A stretch of DNA of 64,000 bases from Nitrosomonas communis (GTDB taxonomy: Bacteria > Pseudomonadota > Gammaproteobacteria > Burkholderiales > Nitrosomonadaceae): positions 3,162,001 to 3,226,000 of the forward strand of contig NZ_CP011451.1 of the NCBI RefSeq assembly GCF_001007935.1, given 5' to 3'. Position numbers and translations under genes: made by a program. Positions 45,933 to 55,814 of the stretch are shown here, one piece after another. Every line of letters starts with the position of its first letter. Position 1 is the first letter of the stretch. Below the pieces are notes generated by a model. It did not search any database and was not told the DNA's origin. It saw nothing but the letters and a program-made list of their open reading frames with translations.

Positions 45933-47738
45933 TTATTTTCCCATTGTCCTAATAAAGTATCTATCTACCGTATGGAGATAAATAATGATCGGTATAGCAA
46001 ATATCAAAGGAAAAATAAGACGAGTAAATAGACCCGTAATGAACTTCATTGGACTCTTCAATATTTTATAGAAGATAGTAATCCATTTACCCGTTCCTTT
46101 GAGAAGTAGATCAGCAATTTTCGATAGAATAACTACTACTAAAAACAAATAAAGAGCGGGTGCCATATCAAACATGAATTGTTGGAAGCTTTTTGGGTCA
46201 CTTATAATCTTCCATATATTGATATCTAACATGCTCTCTAGAAAATAATGAACAAGAAAGAAAATGAGAACAAGGCTTAGCATAACAGGCAAACTTACTA
46301 ATATTAAACCCAATGACTGCATCATACCTGTAGCTCCCTTGATGACGTACATTAGCGGTTTGAAAATTCTGTAGCGGCCTTGCTCCAGCTGATTCAGTAT
46401 TTCAGGATCACCTGCTTTTAGCATAGGTTGATACTGACTGAATTGCCAGTTTGCTTGAAGAGGTTGAGAGGATACATACGGTTTCAATTTTAACAGCTCT
46501 GGTTTTGACATTTGATAACCGTCCGCTTCCAGACATCCAGCCTCCACATCGGTGAAAGAATCCAGATCTGTACGGATTTTTGATAATGCACGTTGCGCTT
46601 CCTCAGAAACATCAAATTGGGAGGTTAAAGAATCAGCCTCTATCTCTATTTTGTCGCTGGGCGCCCAATCGATCTTTCTGGCAGATAACCCACGCGTTAA
46701 ATGGAAATAAGCAACGCGTTTACCTCGGGTTTTTATTAGATTATTGACTACCTCCTCTCGCACTCGCCTTAACAAAATGGAGGTAGTCAAGGAAAGTATC
46801 GGTAACAGATCGGTTCGAGGTTTATTAATCGCCTCAATTTGACCAGATGCATCGCTGAGGATAAAATCAGAACATACGCAATCAGGATCGAGCAAACTTG
46901 CCACTCCCTGATTGTCATAAACTCCACCGTCAACAAGTTGTACTCTACGATCTTTGTATAAATTAGAAATAGCCATAGGTGGAAATAGACCTGGCACACC
47001 CGCCGAAGCAGCCACTGCATTTCCTAATAGAAAGTAAGGTTTCCTTCCAGTGGAGGCTTCATCAATCTCATCATAGTTCATACGTCGATATCGATCCTTT
47101 TTATCAATATCACGGAAAGTTAAATCTCGTGGAGGTACTTCACCCATACTCATGGCGGTAAAGTACCAATTGTGACCGGAATTCAGACTGGTTGCATTGA
47201 TCATTAGTACAGGCACTTTGTGTTTACGCTTGGGATTACCATTTACAGCATCCCATGGATGGAAGGGCTGTTTTACCCCCTTTGGCTGAATTAATAAATC
47301 ACTCATCCGTATGCGGCGATTACCCGCGTTTATCAATGGCCGGTAAATGTAGTATTCGTACAATTCACCTATGGTATCTGAGCGGGAATAATTAGGCATA
47401 CTCATGCGTATATTCTTGAGTGGATTAGCAAAAGTCCGCATACGCAAATTTTTTTGTATCGCGCTTAGGAAATGCTTTTCCAATTTTTGCACTATTTCAA
47501 TATAGTCCGAATCAGTAATCTCATGGTCAGTTTTGGATTCCAGCAAGTCTTTCAGCAATAGATAATAAGCTGCCCCTACTATAGAACCACCCGATACCGT
47601 TGAAAGAGATTCAACGTGCTTCAACATACCGAACTCTGCCATTCTCGCAAGAACGCCGATATGATAGAATGATGCTCTAAACCCTCCTCCCGATAAAGCT
47701 AGTCCCAAGCGTTGATTACTTTCTATAGCTTTCATCAT
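45933..47738 (-). CDS. Patatin-like phospholipase with C-terminal membrane helices
   Basis: The 601-residue protein carries a patatin lipase from its very start: SGGGFR at 16-21, nucleophile Ser49 in TVSGGS and the DGGVYDNQG Asp. Three membrane helices lie at about 465-600. It is a clear paralogue of the patatin at 16186-18915 (same SGGGFRASF, STVSGGSI and SLNSGHNW blocks) but without the TRAFs-binding/TPR front. It would release fatty acids from phospholipids. It lies 118 bp downstream of the catalase-related gene on the same strand, so it probably ends the minus-strand oxylipin unit and may provide fatty acids for it. Confidence 0.85.
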   Translation of the reverse strand: MMKAIESNQRLGLALSGGGFRASFYHIGVLARMAEFGMLKHVESLSTVSGGSIVGAAYYLLLKDLLESKTDHEITDSDYIEIVQKLEKHFLSAIQKNLRMRTFANPLKNIRMSMPNYSRSDTIGELYEYYIYRPLINAGNRRIRMSDLLIQPKGVKQPFHPWDAVNGNPKRKHKVPVLMINATSLNSGHNWYFTAMSMGEVPPRDLTFRDIDKKDRYRRMNYDEIDEASTGRKPYFLLGNAVAASAGVPGLFPPMAISNLYKDRRVQLVDGGVYDNQGVASLLDPDCVCSDFILSDASGQIEAINKPRTDLLPILSLTTSILLRRVREEVVNNLIKTRGKRVAYFHLTRGLSARKIDWAPSDKIEIEADSLTSQFDVSEEAQRALSKIRTDLDSFTDVEAGCLEADGYQMSKPELLKLKPYVSSQPLQANWQFSQYQPMLKAGDPEILNQLEQGRYRIFKPLMYVIKGATGMMQSLGLILVSLPVMLSLVLIFFLVHYFLESMLDINIWKIISDPKSFQQFMFDMAPALYLFLVVVILSKIADLLLKGTGKWITIFYKILKSPMKFITGLFTRLIFPLIFAIPIIIYLHTVDRYFIRTMGK

Positions 47739-47856
47739 TTTCTCCCTTTCGTGAGAATTTTACTAAAGTATGTATTTTCTAAATACTCTTGGTACCCGGG
47801 AATTTTTTGGAATAGCTTAGATTAGCGCCTAATTAATCATAACGGCATAAAAAATG

Positions 47857-49068
47857 CTAATCGAATTTCTCATCCCCGGTTGGTTCGAGATGGGTAGTCT
47901 CATTCATCTCTTGACGGAATTTGGATAACTCATAATACATTCTAAAGCGGGCTCGATTTATATTACCTAATGGCCGATGTTCAGGAAGGCAATGCCAAGG
48001 ATTCATTTTCAATCGTCTACCAAACTCAAACTGCGCATCCGAATCAAACTTTTGTTTCGGAATATGAATGGTGGCAGCAGGGATAAACGGAGAAAGCTTT
48101 TCAGGCCAGCGTACTGAGCTATCTTCAATAGGCATTAAATGAGGATCGGTTTGTATTTGAATCATAAGATCAAATTCAATATCTTTCTCATTCAGCGTCT
48201 TGATCATATTTTCCCGCAGATAATTGAATGGCGGTGTGCCAAAAGGCAGGCCGGGGATATGTCTTTCAACGTCTTTTGTTTGTGGTACAAATGAATACAT
48301 CATCGCCTGCCCTTCACCTAACAGATAAGGCGTGCAACTCCAGTAGCGCTGTCCCAATGGATTATACTGAGTAGCAGTCCACAGACTTTGCATAAAGAAG
48401 TCAAGCAAATGGGAGTCTTTAGGATTGAGAAAATAATAAAGTGTCATATCCACCAGACTCCAGTATTGCAGTTTAGCGTTTTCGCGCGTATTGGGGGTAA
48501 CAAACGTCGCGCCCCCGCTGGTGGCGATAAAGTCTTGCGTAAATTTTTCTTCACTCGTGAGTTTCTTACCTGGGACACCCATGAGTTTCACCGCCATACT
48601 CATAAAGCCGACATCGTTAATATCAGCAGGCACATTCGGCCCCGGTCCGGAATAACGGACATAGGCTGGATAACTGCGTGGATTGGCGAAAATACCTTTA
48701 CGGCAATGCTCTGGCAGATCATCACGTATGGTTACCGTGGCACGCACAATACCATGTGTTTTGGTATTACCACCTCGCTCATACCCCCCTGGCTTGAAGC
48801 GTCCACGCATCTGATCCATCATAAGGTCGATAATTTTATTGAGACTTTCTTCTTCATCAGGATCAAATCTTTCCTCAGCCAATTTAAGATTAAGATCCTT
48901 GTTCTTGCGCCGCCGATTAATCAAAAACTGGATAAATCTTGAGCCAGGTTCGCGGAAAAGATAGTCCCACTGTGGCCGAAACCAAGGTTCTAACCGGCGT
49001 TCAATACGCAGCAGCAAAATCAGAAAATTGTGAATAGCTTTGAGAATTCGATCCTTGATTGTCCTCAT
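47857..49068 (-). CDS. Catalase-related hemoprotein (allene oxide synthase-like)
   Basis: This 403-residue protein has the catalase fold in a minimal form. The distal heme His is H105 in NTKTHGIVRATVTI, the block YVRYSGPGPNVPADINDVGFMSMAVKLMG (key part DINDVGFMSMAVKL) follows, and the likely proximal Tyr is in RFRMYYELSKFR. The residue before the distal His is Thr104. Coral allene oxide synthase also has Thr there, while true catalases have Val, which favours metabolism of fatty acid hydroperoxides over H2O2. The usual distal Asn is not obvious (TSGGATF at that place). It begins inside the DyP stop (ATGA overlap). The N-terminal 25 residues may be an amphipathic or membrane-touching helix. 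Confidence 0.8.
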   Translation of the reverse strand: MRTIKDRILKAIHNFLILLLRIERRLEPWFRPQWDYLFREPGSRFIQFLINRRRKNKDLNLKLAEERFDPDEEESLNKIIDLMMDQMRGRFKPGGYERGGNTKTHGIVRATVTIRDDLPEHCRKGIFANPRSYPAYVRYSGPGPNVPADINDVGFMSMAVKLMGVPGKKLTSEEKFTQDFIATSGGATFVTPNTRENAKLQYWSLVDMTLYYFLNPKDSHLLDFFMQSLWTATQYNPLGQRYWSCTPYLLGEGQAMMYSFVPQTKDVERHIPGLPFGTPPFNYLRENMIKTLNEKDIEFDLMIQIQTDPHLMPIEDSSVRWPEKLSPFIPAATIHIPKQKFDSDAQFEFGRRLKMNPWHCLPEHRPLGNINRARFRMYYELSKFRQEMNETTHLEPTGDEKFD

Positions 49069-50603
49069 GATGATCTATTACCTCCGTTAGCAGGTAAGGC
49101 TGAAATGTACTTTAATGCACGCAACCCAGGCATAAAAAAATATCCACCACCATGAACAGCAACAAACTGCGGCAAATGGCAGATTTTCTGCATCGGTCCG
49201 GATGGATCAGGACGATTAAAATGATCGGTACTTTCCCCACTCATTAACGGCTCACGATTTCCGAGCAAGGGGTCGGGTTCCTCGTGCAGCCCATTAAATT
49301 TACTATTCGCAATCCAGGCATTCTGGACAAATTCAAACTGCCGCGATATGTTGGCTACCAGGCAGATAAACTGGAGGCCATGTTTGGCAGCAGGAATATC
49401 CGGCTTGATCGCATCTTCCGGTGCAAGGACATTACCGTAGCTGCGACCGCGTCGGAACAAACGATGGAAACGGGAGGAAGCAACCAGATCTTCTTCCGGT
49501 TTTTGCCCAAACCCCAGGATTTTAGTCAACCGGCGGATAAAGCCGATTATACCCACATCTGTTATATTGCCTGGCAAGTCGCCTGTACGAGGATTAGCCC
49601 TGCGAACATGGGCACTGATCGGACAATGATTTCCTGTGGCATCTAAGTCATAAGTAAAATGATTACCATGATCTTTGCGTGAAATGCCTGGAATGTGTTC
49701 CGCGATCAATGGCGTACCATTACGCTCTCTCCCAACCATCGCAGCGGCAAGTTGTTCACGTTTTTTCGGCTTTGAATCCGATGCCTTGTCGAGAAATTGC
49801 CAAAAACCGGGAACATCCTGACCTAACTCTCGCAGCACTAAATATGTGCCATTACGCGCAAAATCCTTTAGCGTGGGATCATCTTCAGCATCTGGCAGAT
49901 CGGTTGCAAGGTGGTCTTTTTTGGGATCAACGAGTGGTCGCGCAGTGTACTGCCCATATTCATTTGGGTAGCCAAGCACCATCTCTCCCACAGCCAATAA
50001 ATTAGAGTAACGATCACGTTCATGTGGGTCTGTGCTTTGCCGATAAGTCCAGTCAATCGTGGGCTGACTGATACTATCATCGAATCCGAAAGGTTCAAAT
50101 CGCCCTAAATTTGAAGTAGGTAATTGTCTCAGTAGCTGAAATGCTTGTGAAAAACGTTCATCTTCAACAGTTTTCCGCCAAGCTTCGAGCTTTCCTTTTT
50201 TGGCATAAAGCAGCAATAAGATATGCGGCATCGTTGTTACCGAATCATTCCCCCACTCCCAGCGTTCAGGCGCATTACGACCAATATCACCTAGTCGTCG
50301 AGAACAATTTTCATTTCTGGTCATGCCATAAATGAATTCATCAGAGAAATCGCTTATAATCGATTCACCTATTCCCAATATACGTAAACCATGCACAGAA
50401 AAAGCAATCTGCAGCACCGTATCAGGCGGAGAATCCATCGTAACAGCATTACTGATGGGTGCCGTCTTCAACCATTGCTTAGCTGCCTCAACATTTGCAA
50501 TATTCAGCAACATGAAACAGCTATCGGTTAATTTTCCATATCCAAAGCGCAACAATCCCTGCAGATCATCGAATTCAAAATCGTTTGATTTTTTCATTTC
50601 CAT
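49065..50603 (-). CDS. DyP-type heme peroxidase
   Basis: The 512-residue protein fits the large DyP peroxidases. Visible motifs are GFDDSISQP (173-181; the catalytic-Asp region, where GxxDG is usual, so the closing Gly is replaced by Ser), NGTYLVLRELGQDV (about 251-264), and HVRRANPRT with proximal heme His332. DyP enzymes use H2O2 or organic peroxides to oxidise varied substrates. There is no signal peptide, so it appears cytoplasmic or membrane-associated via partners. It lies between an unknown membrane protein (9-bp gap) and the catalase-related gene (4-nt overlap), so all three are co-expressed. The ribosome site GGGAG is present. Confidence 0.87.
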   Translation of the reverse strand: MEMKKSNDFEFDDLQGLLRFGYGKLTDSCFMLLNIANVEAAKQWLKTAPISNAVTMDSPPDTVLQIAFSVHGLRILGIGESIISDFSDEFIYGMTRNENCSRRLGDIGRNAPERWEWGNDSVTTMPHILLLLYAKKGKLEAWRKTVEDERFSQAFQLLRQLPTSNLGRFEPFGFDDSISQPTIDWTYRQSTDPHERDRYSNLLAVGEMVLGYPNEYGQYTARPLVDPKKDHLATDLPDAEDDPTLKDFARNGTYLVLRELGQDVPGFWQFLDKASDSKPKKREQLAAAMVGRERNGTPLIAEHIPGISRKDHGNHFTYDLDATGNHCPISAHVRRANPRTGDLPGNITDVGIIGFIRRLTKILGFGQKPEEDLVASSRFHRLFRRGRSYGNVLAPEDAIKPDIPAAKHGLQFICLVANISRQFEFVQNAWIANSKFNGLHEEPDPLLGNREPLMSGESTDHFNRPDPSGPMQKICHLPQFVAVHGGGYFFMPGLRALKYISALPANGGNRSS

Positions 50604-50612
50604 ACTCCCAGT

Positions 50613-51917
50613 TCAGATCAGGCTGAGCCATTCACGGATTTCTGCATCGTTGGATTGACGAATCTCAACACCCTGCCGGATGCGGCTATTACGTGCCAAA
50701 TCAACGGCTGTTAGCCCTGGATAAGCCTTATACCAGACTTCTGTAGGTATTTGATGTCGCCTTTGCGTATATTTGAATGCAAGCTCCCGCTGAGCACCTT
50801 CTTTAATGATCCATCTCGTGGTAGGGTAGCCTACCGCATTACTGAAAGTAAGATTCAAACCCCAGCCAACCTTGTTAATGAAATCATCCATATAACTCTC
50901 ATGGCTACCATCATAATTGCTGGCAAAAAAAACTCTATGGTTATTATCCATAAACACCCAGCGCGCAAAATGGATGGTTTTTATTCGAGCGAGAAAACCA
51001 CGATTGTATACATGTCTTGCAAACCAGTTGGTCAGCAGAAGTATAAATTTGAAAGTCAGCAGACGGAACAACCCCGGCTTCACATCCCCAAACACGCTAT
51101 ACTGATTACTGACATCCCAATCTTCCTGTTTTGAAAGTTCATTGATATGTTCATAGCTAGGCCGGATAAAGAGCTCAGGGTCGGAACGCTCCAGCATTCT
51201 CAGACGTAGGGCAAAGAAAGGTGCGATAGCTAACAGCAGCGGGGATAGCAGAAGTAGAATTAACGGCACCCCAATCATATGCAGCAGATTGCGTATTTTC
51301 CAGTCTGTGGGTGTTGGTTCGGGTGGTGATAATGTAAGTCTACCTTTATATTTTTCCATTTCGACATGTGACAAAAGCTTTTGTCGTAAGGTACGGACAT
51401 TTTCCCGGCCAACATCATCAACGATTTTCTTTAAATAGGTAGACAGGCTTCGATGGAGTGCAGCTTCTTCATGTATTTGTTTGACCGTTCGACCAATCCA
51501 GTTAACATAATTTGCTTTGGGATTGATAGTGTGCGCTTGCATCCATTCAAGCAAATTTTGATCTTCCTTAGAAAAACCATCGCAATGGGAAAAGATTTTT
51601 TTCAGACCTGATTCTGCTTGTTCCGCAAGTTCTGCTAAAAAAGTATGCATATCCCCATCAATGTCGCCCAGAAAGGCGAGAGTCGGTCGCCAAAGTCTTG
51701 GTTTTACGCCAAATTCTTTAATTTCGTGTGTCGTAGTGGCTTCTATGATGACAAAGCGCGCAAAATGCAAGCGATTAAAACGACTGAATGGAATCAAGCT
51801 ATTATCGGGGTCAGCATGACCAGGCACTTTGTTCATTGAAGCCAACAAAGCACGCAGGTTTTTCAACTGCCCAACACGCACAGTCGCGACAATCATGAAG
51901 GTAGATTGAGGTGTCAT
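50613..51917 (-). CDS. Membrane-anchored protein of unknown function next to DyP peroxidase
   Basis: I do not recognise this 434-residue protein. The first part (about 1-100) looks like a ferredoxin-like or dimeric alpha/beta barrel unit (SFMIVATVRVGQLKNLRALL, RLHFARFVIIEA), a fold shared with DyP halves. A long hydrophobic stretch (about 210-240, VPLILLLLSPLLLAIAPFF) should anchor it in the membrane. The C-terminal half (about 300-434) again resembles an alpha/beta unit (IHFARWVFMDNNHRVFFASNYDG) that repeats the FARFV/FARWV theme of the N-terminus, so the protein may be an internal duplication split by the anchor. It lies 9 bp before the DyP gene and may dock that enzyme to the membrane. Confidence 0.6.
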   Translation of the reverse strand: MTPQSTFMIVATVRVGQLKNLRALLASMNKVPGHADPDNSLIPFSRFNRLHFARFVIIEATTTHEIKEFGVKPRLWRPTLAFLGDIDGDMHTFLAELAEQAESGLKKIFSHCDGFSKEDQNLLEWMQAHTINPKANYVNWIGRTVKQIHEEAALHRSLSTYLKKIVDDVGRENVRTLRQKLLSHVEMEKYKGRLTLSPPEPTPTDWKIRNLLHMIGVPLILLLLSPLLLAIAPFFALRLRMLERSDPELFIRPSYEHINELSKQEDWDVSNQYSVFGDVKPGLFRLLTFKFILLLTNWFARHVYNRGFLARIKTIHFARWVFMDNNHRVFFASNYDGSHESYMDDFINKVGWGLNLTFSNAVGYPTTRWIIKEGAQRELAFKYTQRRHQIPTEVWYKAYPGLTAVDLARNSRIRQGVEIRQSNDAEIREWLSLI

Positions 51918-51952
51918 AGTTTTCTATCTCAAGTAAACATTTACATGATTTC

Positions 51953-52408
51953 TTATCTAGCATCATTTCGTGTCAGGGCAAAATCCAGAACGCGTGTTTT
52001 ACCCCACCATACTTTCCCAAGATAAACACCAGGCTCGATCTCACGAATTTCATCGCGGATCACTTTAGCAACGAAGGAAGTTTTAGAATAATCGATGACG
52101 ATGGTATCTTTCCCATCTAGCCAGCTTTTGTCACGATATACCTTGGCAATAATGAATGTCAGGCCAAATGGTGTAATCTTGTTGACAAGAACACCAGCCT
52201 GACCGCCTGGGCAAAATAAATCAAACACTTTACCTTGCCAAGCAAAGAGACGGGCAAAGGCTGCCACGAGTTTTGAGAAGATTGATCCTGCCAGAATTGC
52301 TGTGCCTTGTGTATCGCCAGTTGGAATGTTTCCTGGGTTGGCATTACGATAAATTTCATCTAATTCTTCACGTGATTTACTCAACCAAGTTCTTACTGTA
52401 TTGTTCAT
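51953..52408 (-). CDS. Hypothetical protein, first gene of the minus-strand oxylipin unit
   Basis: This 151-residue protein has no family I can name. The second half (about 70-150: GVLVNKITPFGLTFIIAKVYRD, DTIVIDYSKTSFVAKVIRDEIREI, GVYLGKVWWGKTRVLDFALTR) has the alternating pattern of a beta-barrel such as a lipocalin-like fold, which could bind a fatty acid. That is only a structural guess. It heads the unit 52408 to 45933 and is 35 bp from the next gene. Confidence 0.6.
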   Translation of the reverse strand: MNNTVRTWLSKSREELDEIYRNANPGNIPTGDTQGTAILAGSIFSKLVAAFARLFAWQGKVFDLFCPGGQAGVLVNKITPFGLTFIIAKVYRDKSWLDGKDTIVIDYSKTSFVAKVIRDEIREIEPGVYLGKVWWGKTRVLDFALTRNDAR

Positions 52409-52863
52409 TTTAGTTACTCCTCATAGAGTTATATCAAAAACAAGTAAACAGAATGCCTGACAACACTTGATTTGTAATAATCCAAGTAACTCTAAAGCAC
52501 ATACACAATGATAAAGGCTTAGAATCAATTAAAAATTTTTTAAACTAATAATCTAGATTTACCCTTCTCCTCTTTCTATTTAATTGCTAACGGTTTTTTT
52601 ATAACAGGAAACCCGCTCTCGCTTATCTGTAAAAATTTATTCTAAATGACTTTATTCTAAGTTTGTTTAATGTGCAAGAATTAAATACGCGATAAAAAGA
52701 TCTTTGCAAAAGGCATATTGAATATTAATTAAAATTTATATAGTAAAAATTGTAAATAAAGTAATATAGTTACTGAAAGAAAAGAGAGATTATTTTAAGT
52801 GTTTTGCTAGTGGTAACTTCGAATTCCAGTATGTTTGATCAATCACTAATTCTGGAGACTGCC
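52409..52863. other. 455-bp AT-rich divergent promoter region
   Basis: No gene is visible. This stretch separates the minus-strand unit (52408-45933) from the plus-strand cytochrome gene and should contain the promoters of both. Its strong AT bias (for example around 52500-52790) stands out from the genes on either side. Confidence 0.45.
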
Positions 52864-55581
52864 ATGAAAAAATATAAAAAAATCCTGCCCTTTATTGGAT
52901 TCAGTTTAGCTTTATTTCTTGCAGGGTGCTCAGACGACCGATCGCTAAAAATCGCGAGCGAATGTATCAAAGGTGGTAATGCCAAGTCGGGATCAATCAT
53001 GGACGAGGCGCAATGTGTGAACAGATCTGCAGAAAGTTTTCCCGCGGCAGATGAGGATTATTTCATAGATATGGATTATGGAATCAGCCAAAAACCTGAT
53101 GAAGTAGTCGCTGCGTTACAACCATTTTGGTCTCCTACTACCGCTATATCCCCTGAGGAAGCGGTTACCCGTATAGTCAAAGGCCGCAACAACTGGATTG
53201 TTTGGACGGGCGGTAATGACAAGCTCTGGGATAACATGAATGCGCAGAGCTTTGGCAGTTTTGATCTGCTAAAAGTATTGTCGAACCACCCTAAGCTCCA
53301 GGAGAAGAATCCGAAGCACAGTCGTGATCATCGATGGGAGTGGTTTGGCCTCGTCAATGAACCGTGTTTTATGAAAAATACTGACCCGGAAGGCAAGCTG
53401 GCTGGCCGCGAGGATCGCTTCGGCTTATATCTGGATGTACGAGACCCGGATTGTGCTGCCGATCCTTTCGAGAACGAAAAGAAATATCCAGGCGTCAAAA
53501 TCGGGGCACGTGGCAAGACTGTGCCTGTGGGTTCCTATTATGGCTACGCAACCGGGATTATAGGGCTTCGTTTATTTCCCAACCCTGATTTTAATGAGGC
53601 AGCAAAAAAACGCTGGGATGCAGAAAAATATTATTCTGATCCTGCATACTACAATGATCCCAAATTAGTTAAACCTTACCGGGTAGGGATGTCCTGTGGC
53701 TTCTGTCATGTGGGACCCAATCCAACCAATCCGCCCAAAGACCCGGAAAATCCACAATGGGCCAATCTCAATTCCAATCCCGGCGCGCAATATTTCTGGT
53801 TTGACCGTGTGTTTGCATATGAGGCGGATAAAACCAGTTTCGCCTACCAGACTCTCCATACTAATCGACCAGGCGCACTGGATACCTCCCTTATTTCCAC
53901 CGACTATATTAACAATCCTCGCACTATGAACGCGATCTATAATCTTCCTGCACGCATGCTCCATGCATTACGTTGGGGAGAAGAAGAATTAACCGATGGT
54001 GAACGAGGTAATAAACAGTTCAATCATTTTGAAGAGGTTCCTGCTGACAGCTCACTTAGAGCATTTTTCAAAGCATCAAAAGAGGTTGATAAAGTGCTGA
54101 CACCACGTGTGCTTAAGGATGCTGCAGACTCAGTGGGTGGATTGGGCGCACTGAATCGTGTTTTCATTAATATTGGTTTATTTAGTGAAGAATGGCTACA
54201 GCATATTACTCCTTTGGTAGGTGGCAAGCCTTTTACACCTTTTCCGATCAAAGCAGCAGAACAAAATTCCAGCTATTGGCGGGCGACTGAGCAACAAACT
54301 CTGGATGGCGCGTTATTTTTTCTCGCTGCAACCCCTCCTGATTATCTGAAGAATGCGCCTGGGGGTGAACGCTACCTGACCGATGATGAAAAAACTCTCG
54401 AGCGCGGCAAAAAAGTATTTGCCGAGAACTGCGCTGCTTGTCATTCAAGCAAATTGCCAGAGGAAGCATACCAGTTTTTCCCAAACAACGGCTGTGTCGG
54501 CCCTGATTACCTGGATTGCTGGAACCAATACTGGCACTGGACCAATTCCGCTGAATTCAAGGAGAAAATGACAAAAATTGTATTAGAAGAGGATTTTCTT
54601 AAGGAAAATTTCCTTTCTACTGAGTTGCGCGTGCCGGTTACTTTGCTGGAAACCAATATCTGCGCTTCTATAGCGACCAATGCAATCGAGGGAGACACCT
54701 GGGATAATTTTTCGTCTACTTCTTACAAAAATCTGCCTTCGGTAGGCGAGGCCATCATTCACCATCCGATTACTCGTGAGCAAACATTTTATGAAATACC
54801 TCCTAACGACAAGGACAACAAGGGTGGACGTGGTTATATCCGGCCACCTTCTCTTACCAGTATATGGTCTACCGCGCCGTTCCTGCTAAACAATACGCTA
54901 GGTAAATTTTATTGGTCAGGCTCGGTAGAAGACCGTATGAAATCCTTCCGGATCAGCATAGAGCAATTGCTGTGGCCCGAGAAGCGTTACTGTGATCAAA
55001 AAGATTTGTATGCTGCTGAGTACGATGGGAAGGAAGGCGCATACACTGAGGAAGGGGCATATATTTATGGCTCGGAAACAGCAAGCAGCTGTGAGGGAAA
55101 AACCTACCTCACCCGATCAGGCAAAGAAGTTCCCGGGATTATCGACCGAACCACTGAAAGGAGCGAGTTAAAAATACTAAAGAGTTATCTTCCTTGGTAT
55201 ATAAGAATATTTCCTATTGGCGATGGACTGGAACTTGGTCCATTTCCTGAAGGTATCCCGGTGAATCTGATTTCCAATATCAATATGGAAATGGACCTAG
55301 GTCAAAAAATTTCCCTGTCGTGGGATGTCTTAAAGTACGTTGGATGGGATATCTTTACTTTGTGGAAAGCACAGGAAGACCCAAAGAGCATTACCGATGA
55401 AGAATTGCGCAAAATCCTGAGTGGCATACTCGATCCTCTACTGGAAGTGAATAAATGTCCAGATTTTGTGGTCAATCGGGGGCATTATTTTGGTACGGAT
55501 TACCTGCCAGCAGAGGAACACAGAACGGCACTCAATGACAGTGATAAGCGTGCTTTGATTGAGTTTCTTAAAACCATGTAA
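52864..55581 (+). CDS. Large di-heme cytochrome c lipoprotein
   Basis: The 905-residue protein has a lipoprotein signal (MKKYKKILPFIGFSLALFLAGC) and two c-type heme sites, C278-GFC-H282 and C523-AAC-H527. The rest is not recognised beyond a distant likeness to cytochrome c peroxidase/oxidase-like proteins (RPPSLTSIWSTAPFLLNN, FYWSGSVEDRMKSF). I take the ATG at 52864, which follows a GGAG site and gives a proper signal; an in-frame GTG/TTG 60 bp upstream would not. It should be anchored in the periplasm and accept or deliver electrons, perhaps for the GMC enzyme downstream. A strong hairpin ends the gene. Confidence 0.82.
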   Translation: MKKYKKILPFIGFSLALFLAGCSDDRSLKIASECIKGGNAKSGSIMDEAQCVNRSAESFPAADEDYFIDMDYGISQKPDEVVAALQPFWSPTTAISPEEAVTRIVKGRNNWIVWTGGNDKLWDNMNAQSFGSFDLLKVLSNHPKLQEKNPKHSRDHRWEWFGLVNEPCFMKNTDPEGKLAGREDRFGLYLDVRDPDCAADPFENEKKYPGVKIGARGKTVPVGSYYGYATGIIGLRLFPNPDFNEAAKKRWDAEKYYSDPAYYNDPKLVKPYRVGMSCGFCHVGPNPTNPPKDPENPQWANLNSNPGAQYFWFDRVFAYEADKTSFAYQTLHTNRPGALDTSLISTDYINNPRTMNAIYNLPARMLHALRWGEEELTDGERGNKQFNHFEEVPADSSLRAFFKASKEVDKVLTPRVLKDAADSVGGLGALNRVFINIGLFSEEWLQHITPLVGGKPFTPFPIKAAEQNSSYWRATEQQTLDGALFFLAATPPDYLKNAPGGERYLTDDEKTLERGKKVFAENCAACHSSKLPEEAYQFFPNNGCVGPDYLDCWNQYWHWTNSAEFKEKMTKIVLEEDFLKENFLSTELRVPVTLLETNICASIATNAIEGDTWDNFSSTSYKNLPSVGEAIIHHPITREQTFYEIPPNDKDNKGGRGYIRPPSLTSIWSTAPFLLNNTLGKFYWSGSVEDRMKSFRISIEQLLWPEKRYCDQKDLYAAEYDGKEGAYTEEGAYIYGSETASSCEGKTYLTRSGKEVPGIIDRTTERSELKILKSYLPWYIRIFPIGDGLELGPFPEGIPVNLISNINMEMDLGQKISLSWDVLKYVGWDIFTLWKAQEDPKSITDEELRKILSGILDPLLEVNKCPDFVVNRGHYFGTDYLPAEEHRTALNDSDKRALIEFLKTM

Positions 55582-55594
55582 TTTTTCATAAATG

Positions 55595-55624
55595 AGATAC
55601 CCCGCTATAAGCAGCGGGGTATCT
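55595..55624. terminator. Strong hairpin after the cytochrome c gene
   Basis: AGATACCCCGCT and its exact complement form a 12-bp stem around a 6-base loop, 13 bp after the stop. The U-run is poor, but the GC-rich stem makes a terminator or at least a barrier likely. Confidence 0.7.
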
Positions 55625-55814
55625 ACTGTGTTTCTGAGTTTCTAAGCTTATTTGGTTTTCAACCAGCCTTCTTCTTCGGAAGAAAGAATCATCTAAGTAT
55701 TGCAAACCAAGCTCTTGATTAATTAAGCACAAATTGATTGTGGTGTTTATCGGTACAATGACGCTATTCCGGAAAAATCTATCAAAAATTTTTGAATCAT
55801 ATTGGAGATAATTT

